Shown here piece after piece: positions 1 through 11,826 of a stretch of DNA of 64,000 bases. The DNA lies in assembly GCA_015680685.1 (NCBI GenBank), contig MNCI01034697.1:1364763-1428762 (forward strand). Reading direction: 5' to 3'. Numbering within the stretch: the first letter of the stretch is position 1; every line of letters begins with the position of its first letter. The translations under genes and the position numbers were made by a program. The notes under the pieces are model-generated. The model had not been told where the DNA came from. It searched no databases and saw only the letters and a list, made by a program, of their open reading frames with translations. This DNA comes from Gnetum montanum. Taxonomy: Eukaryota > Streptophyta > Gnetopsida > Gnetales > Gnetaceae.

Positions 1-725
1 CACTTCTTGACTTGTACATTAATACATGTTTGTAGATCCAGTGAATGCTTCTTTGGCACTAAAATAGCTGGCAGAGGATTTTCATGAACTTTGAACAATT
101 GATCATTTTTCTTAAACAAAATTGTATTTGCTAGTGAATCAATTAGAGAAAAATCTTTCAAACTACCAACCCAACACCTCTAAAAATTCTTCATCTAATA
201 AAATATTAGCAATGTTTAAATCAGGGTGAACGTTAGTTATATGATTAGCTTCACAACCTCACAAAGCCTGCTCCATTAAATGGCCAAAAATGTGCCAACA
301 GTTAGAAGGTAGTTCAATGCTAGTGATGTACTCAAAATCATCCATAGGACCCTTCTCTTTAAGATTTTCAATCATCCTCTTTTGGCAATAAATTTGCTAA
401 GCTAACTTGTTTTTCATTACATTCTTGGTTTTAACCATTTTCTTTGTACAACATTTTTAGGTTCCTTTTTCTTTTTCTTCTCATTTTCATTTGCAAATGA
501 TGGAGCATGTTCCTTAGTAATTCTAAGGTTCATACATCTAATTGTTGTTCTATCATAGGAAATGGACTTAGGCGCTTTATGCTCATTGTCATGAATAGGA
601 ATATTTGCCCTTAGAATAAGAGTAAACATCATAATATGAATTGAGATGACCATGAACAACTACATGACTAATCATGGGCTAAAAATATACTAAGGATCAT
701 CTAATTTCTTTTTCTTAGTCATGTA
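1..725 (-). other. Unrecognised decayed coding sequence left of element T
   Basis: The minus strand reads as short coding-like pieces broken by stops. The longest open piece, at 417-659, is 80 codons and has a lysine-rich run. Below it, other frames give protein-like stretches (for example around 60-410). I recognise no family. Retroelement debris is the likeliest explanation because the sequence abuts the LTR of element T. There is no convincing start, splice site or promoter. Confidence 0.2.
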
Positions 726-2345
726 TGAAACACCACAAAAATTTTCATCTTATAGCCAATTTACATCATGTAGCTTTCACCCCATGAAACCTGAGGTAAA
801 ACTTCATTGTAAATGTGAAGATTATAACCCACAGTGGTCAATTTCACATACTTTATACTTTTTGGATTAAAAATATCTCATAAGTGATCAAAGCCTCATT
901 CCCTAAGTGAAAAAAGTCTCCTGGTATCTATATTTGGGCTTGGGGGATAGAAAATGCCTTTTGGAATGCCAAAAAAGGCAATTTGATAGGTTTTATGTGG
1001 GGGGAGGGGGGTGGTAATACACATTTCTACACTAGAAACACATGCAAGGAGAAAAATCTTACCTACCCCCAGCATGATATGATGGAGGTTTTGGAAACTT
1101 TCTCCCTTTAGCATGGAGACTACATGCATAGCCTAGAAGCCTTTCCCCATCAGCATGAAAGCTTCCCCTCGAGTATGGAGTCTTCACCCCCAGTGTTTAA
1201 CATTGCATCCCCCAACATGGAAGCCACAATAGGCAGATTTCAACACTTCATGCACTTCAACATTGACCAGTCACTTTAGTAAGCATGGTGGAGAGCTCAA
1301 CATGGAAGATTCATCTCTAGAATAGAATTGTGCCCTAGTCACTATTTATAGTAAATGGAATGGCCATGTGGGGAAGCACTTGCTATGTATCATAACCCCC
1401 CAAATTTGGGCACCCATCTCACCTGAATTTGGCAACCCATTGAAACCATTTTGCATCCATTTTACAGCTAATTTGCCACCATTTTACAACTATTTTGTAG
1501 CTAAATTATAGCCATTTTGTAGCCCCATTGATGGCCCAAAACCTATAAGAACCAACCTCAAACACCATTTACAAGTTCAGCACTTTCCCAGTTACACACA
1601 CTTTGGAAATTCAACAATTCTCTCAAGGTTTCACATTTTTTTTTCTTTTTGCAATCAGAGACTATTGGCATACACACACTTTTGCATATAAAATTGTTCA
1701 TAGTTCTACACTTGGACATTCTCAAGCACTCAAGAGCTTTTACAATTTTCCACACTTGTATTCTTTTGAACCTAACGTAGACACCCTATGACCTTGTGAC
1801 CTTGTAATCATCTTTAGGATTTCTGAATTTTCAAGCTCCACACTACACTCCTAACATTTCCAAATCTTAGTGTAGAGCATTTGGAAAGCTTATATTCTTC
1901 ACACTTCTCAACCCCCACCATAACCAACATTGCAGATCTAAGGTTGCAATTGAGGGAGGTTCGAAAGCATCAGGAGTGGCTTATCATCTAGATCATCAAG
2001 TAGATTGCATTGGTTTTAATGGGCTTTGAACTCTTGCACTGGTGAAACCCACCCCCTTCTTGGCTGCTCATTCAGGCACCATTTGTACATATTTATCTAA
2101 CTTATTTTTTATTTTTTCTCAATAAAGTTTTAAGTTTTGGGTTTTGTGTACAAAATACATTTGTTTGTTATCTATGCATTATTCAAATCTACTATTAGTT
2201 TTGCATTTCATTCACCATGCTTTACATTTCATAAGTTCCTAGTTGATCTGCTAGATCTGCCAAGGTGCCTCAAATCTCATCCTTCATGGAGGCCCTAAGG
2301 GTTCATCGGTTGAGGAACTGTTGTGCATCAAATCTCCTTTGATTT
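726..2345 (+). repeat. Element T 5' LTR
   Basis: It aligns along its whole length with 28008-29555. The shared start is TGAAACACCAC, and in the right copy this start lies just after a purine-rich tract. A TATA-like TATTTATA lies at 1343-1350 and AATAAAG at 2121-2127, both conserved in the other copy. The segment 1050-1270 carries several copies of a short CCCAGCATGGAAG-like motif. By eye the two LTRs differ at roughly one base in seven in a sampled stretch, so the insertion is old. The end is set where homology fades, near 2345. Confidence 0.75.
1343..1350 (+). promoter_or_regulatory. TATA-like box of element T 5' LTR
   Basis: TATTTATA is preceded by the motif-rich U3 segment and is conserved at the same place in the right LTR (28611-28618). 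It is the best candidate for the promoter of the element T transcript. Confidence 0.4.
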
Positions 2346-3606
2346 TTTCCAATGAATGAATTTTCCATTCACAATAGGTTTTCTTAACAATCAAAGAAGG
2401 CCCTTTGCCTAAATTCTATTACCAGACCTATTCTTGTTACCATTTGAAATCTATTCATTCATTTAAAACCTTCAAATATACCTCACAATCAATTTTGTAG
2501 TTCATCCTCCTTTGCTTCCAAAACCCAACATGGGAGTGGTAGGTGTTTGAGCTTTGAAATTTTTACAACTGTTGCTATGGATTTCTAAAGCTAGTGTTGA
2601 CTTTATTTGGTGAATTTCTTTGTCTTGCCTACCAAAATCTCCCTGTAGTAGAAACCTTAGCTTGGAAGTTACAAGTGGTTTGGGTACTGAAATCTCACAA
2701 CACTTGCTGTGAATTTTTTAGCCAATTTGTCCAATTTCTAAATTTGCTGGTTCAATCCTTCTAGAAGCCATCCAACTTCCAAATGTTGGCTCCCCCTCCC
2801 AACATAGAAGTAGTTGGGAAGCCCAGCATGGAAGAGGCTTAACACCAACTTCTCCAAAACCAACATTACAAATTAAAATCCTTTCCCATAGTTTTACAGC
2901 CGAAACTCCTAAAACATCAATGTGCCCCTCCTCCTCTATGACCAAAACTATAGCGTGAAAATTGTAGGTGGTTGGGTGGTGACTTTTTATAACACTTACT
3001 ATGAATTTTTTTCCTCCAAGGCCAACATTGAAGCCTTTCCATCCTTTTTCTTTTTGCTACCAATTTTCTTTCAATTTCTAAAGTGGGTGGTGTAGCCCTT
3101 TCAAAATTTACCAAACTTCTAGAAGTTAGCTTCCCCACACACACACAAACACACACACACACACACACCCCACCCCATCCTCCCAATTTTTCCAAGTTGA
3201 GAGAATTAGCATCCTACTAAAATCAATTTTCAGTAGGAAAACCCAAAATTTCCACTTTGGTTTTCAGCCTTCCTCCTTATCAATGTTAGATTCTCATTAT
3301 CTCATCCTTCACCCAACCCCATCACCACCATTTACCAAACCCCTGACCCCCCCACCCCCCACTTCTACCATACCTAGCATAGAGGTAGTTAGGAGGCCAA
3401 CTTGGGTGAGGCTTAACACCAACGTTTTCAACTTTGCATTTTTCATAAGGGGGTAAACCCCTCTTATCCCTCACTTACTAATTATAGTAAGTGCCTCATT
3501 TTTTTTCATTTCCATTTTCTTTAAAAGGTTTTGAATTCCATTCACCAAAATTTACTTCTATTTTAGCATTTAGAGCTTATTTTAATCCATTCTCAACACT
3601 ATAGCC
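2346..3606 (+). repeat. Element T leader with imperfect tandem repeats and a CA microsatellite
   Basis: This untranslated leader lies between the 5' LTR and gag. Similar phrases recur about 290 bases apart: a segment around 2671-2720 is echoed at 2965-3010, and the phrase GAGGCTTAACACCAAC at 2835 recurs near 3408. A CA microsatellite sits at 3139-3168, followed by C-rich DNA. The PBS expected just after 2345 is not recognisable. No gene is seen. Confidence 0.45.
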
Positions 3607-5670
3607 ATGTCTCTCCAACAGTCCACCAAATTTTCCTTCACCTTCATTGGCAAAGATCCTAGCCAACAAGCTATGAGAATCTAAGACCCTAAAGACCCTA
3701 TCATGATTAAGTGTAGGCAATGTTTGAGGGTGAGAGGGGAGAGTCCTAATTTTTCTGCCATAAATGAAGATCGTTATAACTTCATTTGTGCTAAAATATA
3801 GGTAGGCATGCTAATTCCACAAATGGAAGTAGAGACCAAGAGGGAGTTCAAGCTCATATGTAGGAGTGGGAAGGAGTACATCCCTTCCTTGTATGAAAAA
3901 CGTCCTCTTAATGACATCTATGCTAGCATCCTAGCCCAATTGATTGCCATGGAAGAGAAAAGTGATAAGCATAGGTCTAAGGAATAACAGGATGAGGAGG
4001 ATGAATTTAAGGTAGAACCTAAACTTGAAAACATCCTGGGAGGATTATTCCAACAAACATTCCCCAAGGTCACAACACCTTCCTTTAATGCTTTTATTTT
4101 CTCCATGGGCATGGTGCCACCATCTTCCACTCCTTCCCACCCTACTACAATGGACCTCACGTCGATTATAGCCACACATCAAACTTAGCTGATGCCACAA
4201 ACAACAAACTATAACACATTAATGCCATTTATAACACAATCTCAATATATAAAATTATCAATAGTGGTTTTTACCATCATAAATTCACTAACTACTCATG
4301 TGGGATTCACCATGGGACCCTAAGCAACATAGGGACCACATATGCCTTGTATCCCATTAGTGTCTCAAGTGCCAACACAGACATCTTTCTCTTTTTTTGG
4401 CCCACAAGCTACAACCATGACACAACCTCTTTCTTCCATCTTACAACCCATAGTAAGGCCACAAGCCTTACAATAAATGGTAGAACCATATGTGCAAATT
4501 CCATAGCCAATAGAACCGCCACAAGTATTGGATCAAGCCTTCCAAATGATCCAAGACATAATAGAGGAGTTGAAAAGGCTTAAAGCCTCTACATCACAAA
4601 CTGTCAAGATTATGGACTTCTACTAGGATGATTTCATCAATCTTATAGTCCCACCCTTGATACTTCCTCTTGGTGTCCCTATTCCCCAATTTAGCAAATA
4701 TAATGGAAAAGGTAATCCTAATGCTCACCTTATTACATTTTGATCCAAATGTTTACTCTTGCAGCCATGGCCTTATGCCATCATGAAGATTTTCCCTGTC
4801 TTTAATTGGGAAAGCACTTGATTGATGCCATGCATTACCCAGAGGATTCATATCATCTTTGGAAGAATTTTTTACCCAATTTGTCAACTTCTTGATGTAG
4901 AACTTGAAGCCTAACACAACCCTTGACTAACTCATGAAGGTCAAGTAGGGGTCCTTAGAACCCATATAGAAATTCATCTAGAGATGGAATGGATGACTCA
5001 AAAAAACACCAGAGCCCATAGTCAAAGCTCATCTTTTAGCCATATTTAAGGAAGGGTTAATGACTTCATCAAGTCTAAACTCTACAACCTTGACCTACAA
5101 TCCCTTAGCTAGGCATTCTCTCAAACTAAAAATATAGAAGATGCTTCTGAGGGCAGTCATGATTGAGCTTATATAGCATATAAAAACCAACACACTCAAA
5201 TAGATAAAGAAAAGAGCCAAGATTACAAACTAGGGGTAACAGGCCAATCCACCCAAGGCTCCCACTAATGACTACAATAACCAAACATCAACCTCTAAGA
5301 CTACTACATCAATGACATCTAGACCTAACTTTGAAAGAAAGGATAGGTCCAAATACACTACCTTATCTATGAAACCATTAGAGCTATTAGACTAACTATT
5401 AAAAAGTAGATGCATGCAACACAAACAAATGATCGAAGATGCTTGAATGAAACACAAGTGGCTAGGCGAAATAGCCAAGGATCCCACTTGGGCAATGAAG
5501 GATGATCTCCAATTGCCTAGATACTTCAAGCTAGATTACTTCTGTTATTATCATCAACTACCTAGTCATGACATAGACTTCTACCTTACACTAAATGATG
5601 ACCTACAAAGGATGATAGATAGGGGGGAGCTAGTATTCAATGCTTCCAACCCAGTTCAGCCACAAAACTA
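3607..5670 (+). pseudogene. Element T gag (broken)
   Basis: Gag is the structural protein that packages retroelement RNA in cytoplasmic particles. The ATG at 3607 opens a frame running to about 4186 with three internal stops. A later frame from about 4540 resembles the Ty3/gypsy gag domain: a PQFSKYNGKGNPNAHL-like start, then FPVFNW, a LEEFFTQFVNF helix, and a segment near 4940-5090 ending in a KLYNLDLQSLS-like stretch. The open piece at 5447-5671 (74 codons) ends in a YCYYH-like region at the usual zinc-knuckle position of this group, followed by a DLQRMIDRGEL helix, but its cysteines are mostly lost. There are many stops and at least two frameshifts. Confidence 0.65.
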
Positions 5671-6015
5671 GTCAATGTAGGTCTACAATGACCCATTGAA
5701 TTCTAATGATAGCCCTTATGTTATTTCAACATTAAACATTGATGACAATTAGAGACCTATTAGAGAACCATTTTCAATTCAAGTACCCCTTTGCAATGAA
5801 AGGGCTCTTCAACTTCCCATAGCTTAAGAACCCCCTTTTTCATAAGAGTACCATCACGAGTGCCTCTAAGGAAACTTGTTGCCATCAAGGTCCCCCAACC
5901 CAATACAACCCAAGCAGCCATAGTTCAACCAATAGTGCAACAACCTCCTATGGTAGCTAATGCTACTACCTCTTCCTCACAACCAATGGCTAATGACCAA
6001 AAAATTTTGGCCAAA
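5671..6015 (+). pseudogene. Element T gag-protease linker, left part (interrupted by element A)
   Basis: A low-complexity, proline/glutamine/serine-rich frame runs up to the insertion site of element A. The reading frame around 5941-6010 continues on the far side of element A at 15903, which places this stretch in the gag-to-protease linker. The target-site duplication CCAAA is 6011-6015. It has no domain of its own. Confidence 0.4.
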
Positions 6016-6805
6016 TGATGAGTGGCAAGGGACCCCTACACTCAACCATACGAATACGAGCGTTTCACCGACGATCTAGTCGAACTCCAAGAACTAAGTG
6101 CTTATGCGCCTTAATGGAACACTCAAGGTTAATCAATTGTTGTCTTCCAAAACTTACTTGTATTGTCATAGTTTTATGGTTAAGTAAGCTTGAGGTATAT
6201 GATTTTTATAACTTTTGTATTTTTATGTCTTCTGCTAATAAAGGAGAGGGAGAGAGAACTAAGTGGCTAACTTACATTAACTATTCATTAACTAGTTTCT
6301 AAATGTTCCTAACACTAGTATCCATTCCCACTTATTGTACACATCTTAAACCAATGCAACACTGCTGGGATTACCAAACGCTAATCGTTACAAGGTTACC
6401 AAGCTCTACACACATGCTTGAAGCGGTCATACTGAGTGTATTTAACTAAGGGGGTTGAAGGTTCAGAGAGATATTAATTAACTAGGAAGCGTTAAAAATA
6501 ATTAATTACTAATTAGCTTAAGTTGTATGCTACAAGGTTTATCATAAAGTTCATCTTTATTGTCGTACACAAAATTGTGCTCAAGCACAATTTCTCAAAT
6601 AAAGATCTGTTCACTCTATGACTCCTACTGCGGGCACAAAGATATAATTCTAACTCTAGAATGACAAAATTGCAAGATTCTAGCTAAGGGTCTAAATCTA
6701 ACTGCCTTGGAACCAAGGGCACCACCTCTAATTTATAAAAGATGAGGCAGGATGCGATATCGCGTATGCAATATCGTGTGGTGGATGTGATATCGCGGTT
6801 CATCA
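6016..6805 (-). repeat. Element A 3' LTR
   Basis: It pairs with 15098-15897 (roughly 88-90% identical in a sampled stretch, judged by eye). It begins TGATGAGTGG on the plus strand and ends CGGTTCATCA. At the right end, which is U3 on the minus strand, ATATC-type palindromic motifs (6750-6800) sit next to a TTATAAAT TATA box. It lacks the 104-bp internal duplication seen in the solo LTR at 35127. Confidence 0.9.
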
Positions 6806-6888
6806 TACTTCCATGACTAAATGAAAACTTGTCCTTGAGTTCCTTACAAAATATTGGAAAGGTATGGGATTATTGACTTGAATGATAA

Positions 6889-7326
6889 CTAATGGTGAAT
6901 GGGATGACATGTGAACGGATCAAAATTACAATACATGGCAACATTAGTGTTCATGACCACAAGAGTGAACACTATACACAATTGACATCCAGCCTTATTT
7001 GGTAGCTGAAAGAGAAGAAAGAGAGAGAAAAAAGGAGAAGACGTGTTGCTGCTGACATCAAGATTGCGCCTTCCATTGTCCATCCATAACTGTACCATCA
7101 ATCTTGTTCCTTGCACAACCGTTCCAGCACCAGTCCATCCTAAATGTTTCCTCCAAGTCAAATCCATTGTTGTATGATTACCATCTACACACACAACACA
7201 GTCACATATGAGCAAGGATAAGTAAATCACAATATAGTTGATACCTTGCCTCGGTGTGAGATCCATTGGCTGAGTTGTCATATGGCCAATACGGATTCTA
7301 GAGATATAACACTGGTGACTACCCAA
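6889..7326 (-). CDS. Hypothetical 145-codon ORF in element A 3' region
   Basis: This frame is open for 145 codons inside an element whose other ORFs are all broken. The matching segment of element D (about 41490-41930) is clearly homologous, but there the frame is shifted and stopped. The C-terminal third is hydrophobic and serine/phenylalanine-rich. There is no recognisable domain, no signal peptide at the start and no env-like cleavage or fusion feature. It may be a chance open frame in conserved noncoding DNA. Confidence 0.2.
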   Translation of the reverse strand: MGSHQCYISRIRIGHMTTQPMDLTPRQGINYIVIYLSLLICDCVVCVDGNHTTMDLTWRKHLGWTGAGTVVQGTRLMVQLWMDNGRRNLDVSSNTSSPFFSLFLLFQLPNKAGCQLCIVFTLVVMNTNVAMYCNFDPFTCHPIHH

Positions 7327-8116
7327 GGTGTAGGGGTTAGGAAAAATTGAAAAAATTGGACCAGGGCACCCATGACTAAGAGTGATCCTGTGGTAGCGAT
7401 AAAATGGAAAAAGATAAGGAATAAGAAAGATGGTGAAAAAGAAACAGCAGCAACGTTAATAAAATGGATGTTAGAGGTGGGAATGAAATAATAAAAAGTT
7501 GATTGAGGAAATGTTTAAGGGAAAGAAGTTAACTGATGCACCAAATAGGAATGCTAGTGGGTCCTCCCCAAAGCAAGCTTATGCCCTTTATGCCCTGACA
7601 AACCCACATTCAAAGAGTCCATAGGCTTTGGGAATGTCATTTGGGAGTAAGAGTTAAAGACTTAATCCCAAGAATTCACCAAAGAGAAAACAATGCATCA
7701 ACCAAAATATAGACTACTGATACAACCGACAATGAAGTGGGAAATGGAGAAAGAATGATGGGAAGAAGAGAATGGAATATAGTCCCAAGAACAAGGTGGT
7801 GTACAACCCCTTGTGTATTTATGGTTAATGTGACTCAGTAGATCTCATTCCAAATCTAGCCTCAAACAATCCACATCCAGTGACTTCACATTAATACACT
7901 TGGCCAATCCATCCACTTGAAGTAACAAAAATGCTTTCGCCAAAGAGTCAACACCATTCCAAGGAAGATGAGAAAGGGAAAAGTAGGAAGCGAGAGAGGG
8001 CCTTAGTTAGAGGGAACATGTTTGTTTAGTTCCATAACCAGTGCTTATAGCCTAGATGATTATTTTGTCTAAGGGGTGTCCTTTCAATTCTCATTGTTCT
8101 TTTTCTTTTTCTTTTT

Positions 8117-8142
8117 TTTGCGTGAGAACCACACCATGCAAA
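8117..8142 (-). other. Conserved hairpin in Athila-family 3' region (copy in A)
   Basis: On the minus strand a TTTGCATGG arm is followed by a short loop and CACGCAAA, a stem of eight or nine pairs with one G:T-type pair. The same hairpin occurs in element D (40657-40682) and, as a perfect 9-bp stem, in element E (60103-60128). Confidence 0.45.
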
Positions 8143-8719
8143 GACTTATTTTTATTAGCTCAGCTTCCCGATAATGGAGCAATGTCGGAATGGTAAGGAA
8201 AACTCAAGAAGAAAACATCCAAGCACCTAAGAGAATAGCCAACACAAATGCATCAAATCCCCTTGAAGTCACATCCTTTTCAATCCTTGAGTCCTTCTTT
8301 AGTTTGGGAAATGCCCAGTCACCAATTTGTTAATAGTTTTATTATTAAAGAAGGGGATTGTATAGTTCCAAGCCAAGAGAGACCATAGAAATTCATGAAT
8401 GCATGGATGACATGGACTCATTTCCTGTTATATCAAAAGAACCATACCTTAGTATCAACATTACAACTCAAAGGTAAAAACCAAACATTAGCAATCAATA
8501 GAATACAATTCATACCACCATTAGGAGCACTTATTAGGTGACAAATCTAACAAAACAAAAAACACAAACAAAGATAAAAACAAGAACAAAAACAAACAGT
8601 CACACAAAGAAATGAAAAAGTATAAACAATGTTGCAAAACAAAAACAAGAAAAGTTAAAGAAATTTGTAAAACAAAAACTTCAAAAGGAACTGAGGGCCT
8701 CAAATGGTTAGTAGAGGTG

Positions 8720-9940
8720 GTCGTCCCCCCCATGACTGAGTTGGAAGGAGGAGATCCGAAATAGTGAGCAAGGTCGTCCCTTTTCAGAGGTGTTATGTGC
8801 ACTAACTGTTCTAAATTCATGAAAGGGTTTGGTCTATTGCACATTAACTAATAATCTCTTATCAAGGATCTCAAGTTTGTATATGGTCATGGACCCTAAA
8901 GGAAAGGTTGTATGAATAATGTAAGGTCCTTTCCACAGTGTTTGAAATTTTGTGCATTGTGGCACATGTGTGGGGTTCTAGTAGAGAAACTTATCTCCTA
9001 GTTGATACTTAACCTTTCAAATGTTCAAGTTATGACATTGCTTGTTATATGCCTTGTGCAACTCATTTGATGACAGGGCAGCTAATCAGTTTTTTTCTAG
9101 CACATTTAAATTTTCCAACCTTTATTCTTTTGCTAGATCAAGATCGAGGTGGAGGTCATAAGCCGTTAATAGTGTACGGAGCTTGGTTTGAATCGGAAGT
9201 GTTGAAAGCTTTTCATATAATAACACATAGGAAGAGTAGCCTATAGGGAGATTCCAGGTGGAGCAATATTCCCAAAGAGCATCATTCAGTTTAGTGCTCC
9301 AATCTTGCCTATACTTGCTAATTCTCCTAGTCAATATTTTAGTGATCTCCCTTTTGGTGACCTTAGCTTGTCTGTTGGCTTGCGGGTGGTAAGGTGTAGT
9401 CAATTTATGTTCAACCCCTAAACATTGCATTAACTTTTGAAAAGTTTCACCTATGAAGTATGTTCCATTATCCAAAATAAGTGCACATGGCACACCAAAC
9501 CTATTTACGATTTGTTGTTGCACAAATCATGCCGCTATAGATGATGTGCTATCTTTAATAGTAGCTACTTCAGCCCATTTTGTTAAATACTCTACGGCAA
9601 CTATAATGTAAGCTTTTCCATTGGACATTGTTGTGATGGACCCCATAAAGTCTATTCCCCAAATGTTGAAGGGTTCTAATGGTTGAATCCATTGTTGTGG
9701 ACCATTCATTCTAGTAGTCATTCCCCCATCACGTTGACAGCGCTCACAAGATCGGACAAATTGTCGGGCATCCCAAAATAATGTTGGCTAGTAATATCCT
9801 GCAAGCAAGATCTTAATAGTCATTCATCTCCCCACATAGTGACCCCCAAAACGGCCTTCATGAGCATCTTGGAGAATTCTTAGTTGGTCTACCTCAGGCA
9901 CGCACCATCGAACCAAGCCATCAGGACACACTTTGTAAAG
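8720..9940 (-). pseudogene. Element A integrase (broken, catalytic Glu replaced)
   Basis: Integrase inserts the cDNA into the chromosome. From the N-terminal side, the HHCC zinc finger is recognisable around 9880-9745 (H-x3-H, then CERC) with one stop. The first catalytic Asp is in GIDFMG (codon 9650-9652) and the second in LDNGTYF (codon 9470-9472). Thirty-five residues further on, the expected Glu is Lys (AAG, codon 9362-9364), so the DD35E triad is broken. Open frames are 9527-9721 and 9122-9523. A GPY-like C-terminal motif (GPYII) follows near 8960, and pol ends near 8720. The family order RT-RNase H-integrase matches Ty3/gypsy. Confidence 0.85.
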
Positions 9941-11790
9941 TTGTCCATTGATCTCCATGAAGTACTTGGCTCTGTGAAGAAAATGTTGTTTCTTCCTAAA
10001 GTCTAGCTCCTATGGTGTTTTTTGAGTAAGGAGATAGGTGAGAATGCTACTATACCAGTTCATCTCCATGGGTTGGTTATTCACTACACTGGCAAAGAAG
10101 GCTTCATCAGGAAAATGATCAGACATTACATGTTCATCCTCTTTGCTGTCCCAATGCAACCAAGATAAATGATCTGCAACTATGTTCTCGATGCCTTTTC
10201 GATCAATCATCGTTAGATCGAACTCCTCTAGAATTACCAACTATCATATAATATGAGGGCTAACCATTGGCTTGTTCATGAGGAACCGGATTGCACTATG
10301 ATCCGTAAGGATGAACAATTTGTAGCCTAACACATAGTGCCTAAACTTATCTACTACAAACACTATAGCCATTAATTCTTTCTCTATAGTTGTGTAGTTA
10401 AGTTGTGCACCGACAATACTTCTACTTGCACAATGGATGTAGTAAGGGTGTTTTTGGTCATCTAACTATGTAAGTACGACTCCTAAAGCATAATTGGACA
10501 TTTCAATCATTATGTGGAATGATCTGGACTAGTCAGGAGCTTATAGAATGGGAGTTTCTACTAGCTTTTGTTTCAAGGTTTGGAATGCTCGTTCACATTC
10601 CCTAGTCCACTCAAAAGGTACATCCTTCGTTGTTAGCTGTACCAATAGTTTGGCAATCTTAGAGAAGTTCTCAATGAATCTCCTATAGTAGCCAGTGTGT
10701 CTAAGGAATGACTGAATGTCTTTGATAGTTTTTGTTTGACAGGTGATTCCTTAGATGACCCTAATTTTATGTGGGTCTACCTCTATTCTTGCATGTGAAA
10801 CCTTAGGCCCAAGTACTACGCCTTCTTGGACCATTAAATGGCTTTTCTGCCAGTTGAGCCTTAAATTGGTTTCTACGCATATTTTTACCACTTACTCTAA
10901 TCGGTCCAAGGCTTGATCAAAACTTGTTCCATAGGTGGAGAATTCATCCATAAAGACTTCCACTACGTTCCGTATCTACTGTTGGAATATGCTTAGAACT
11001 AGGCATTAAAACATGGTAGGAACATTACATGAGCCAAACAACATTTTTTTATACACAAAGTTCCCCAAGGACTAGTGAACATTGTCTTAGCTTGGTCTTC
11101 TAGGGCTATCCATATTTGGTTGTATCCACTATAGCCATCCAAAAAACTGTAATAGCGATGCCCTGCTATGGTGTCTAAGACTTGGTCAACGAAAGGCAAT
11201 AGAAAGTGATCCTTAAATGTTGTCATGTTCAGCAGCCTAAAATCTATGCACACACTCCATTTGTCTTTCTTTTTAGGCATGATTACCAGAGGGCTAACCC
11301 ATTTGCTATCAGCAATGGGATATATGAACCCAACCTTAAGAAGCTATTCTATTTTTTCTTTTACTACTTGCTTCGATTTTGGGTTCAATCATCTCTGCGG
11401 TTATTTTTGAGGTTTCATGGAGGGGTTAGTGTAAATCCTATGCTAGCATATCCTAGGATCTATTCCAGTTAATTCAGGATATGACCAGGCAAAGGCTTTT
11501 GACCACTTTTTTATTACTTTCAGCAGTCTTCCTTTTTGTTTGGAAGTAATTCTTGCATTGATGATTACTGGTTTTCCATTTTCAATAATCATATATTCCA
11601 GAACAATGGGCAATGGTTTCAATTCTAGGGGCCCTTTTTTCAATCTTTCAAGAATTTCCAACTTCCCCCAGTTGATGTTTCCAAGGTTAAGGCTTGGAAG
11701 TTGGCAATGGACTTGCTCTAGTGCATCTAGGCTTTCGATGTAAGCACAAGTTATTCCCTCAGTTAGTTCCATGCATGTTAGTGAGTTGCT
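9941..11790 (-). pseudogene. Element A reverse transcriptase and RNase H (broken)
   Basis: The domain copies element RNA into DNA. A pre-RT linker (11443-11772) ends in AFAWSYPELTGIDP. The RT core at 10999-11280 has CIDFRLLN and FLDGYSGYNQI with the first catalytic Asp. The later FMDD-type box reads FMDEF, with Glu (codon 10943-10945) in place of the last Asp. RNase H follows at about 10530-10000, with EKELMA, LTDHSA and ADHLSWL motifs. Its leading Asp region reads IEMSNYA, so that catalytic Asp also appears lost. Several stops and at least two frameshifts separate the pieces. Confidence 0.88.
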
Positions 11791-11826
11791 CTCTTGATCA
11801 GCTATTAGCCACTGGGTGTCTTCTTA

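Larger units (their letters stand above)
6806..8719 (-). other. Element A long 3' noncoding region
   Basis: This 1.9-kb segment lies between the end of pol and the 3' LTR, where some Athila elements carry an env-like ORF. I see no env-like domain. It contains blocks conserved with elements D and E: one around 7560-7640 (also 41170-41250 and 60630-60715), one containing CACTGGTTATGGAACTA (near 8030, 40757 and 60202), the hairpin at 8117-8142, and an A-rich tract at 8530-8670 whose complement repeats TTTTTGTTTTACA-like units. The region just right of 6805 supplies a weak purine tract on the minus strand. Confidence 0.6.

Noticed and set aside
417-725. Host gene upstream of element T
   Set aside because: Only an 80-codon lysine-rich open piece without start context, splice sites or family resemblance.
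721-725. Target-site duplication for element T
   Set aside because: ATGTA left of the 5' LTR has no clear partner after 29555; the right LTR end is uncertain.
2917-3195. Minus-strand frame with a cysteine/valine repeat
   Set aside because: The repeat is the translated CA microsatellite at 3139-3168 in the element T leader.
6806-8719. Env-like gene in the 3' region of element A
   Set aside because: Athila elements can carry one, but I find no signal peptide, membrane anchor or homology shared in frame with D or E.
8521-8844. 107-codon minus-strand frame with a phenylalanine/valine-rich tail
   Set aside because: It is the end of element A pol running into the T-rich tract; the hydrophobic tail is low-complexity sequence and not a membrane protein.
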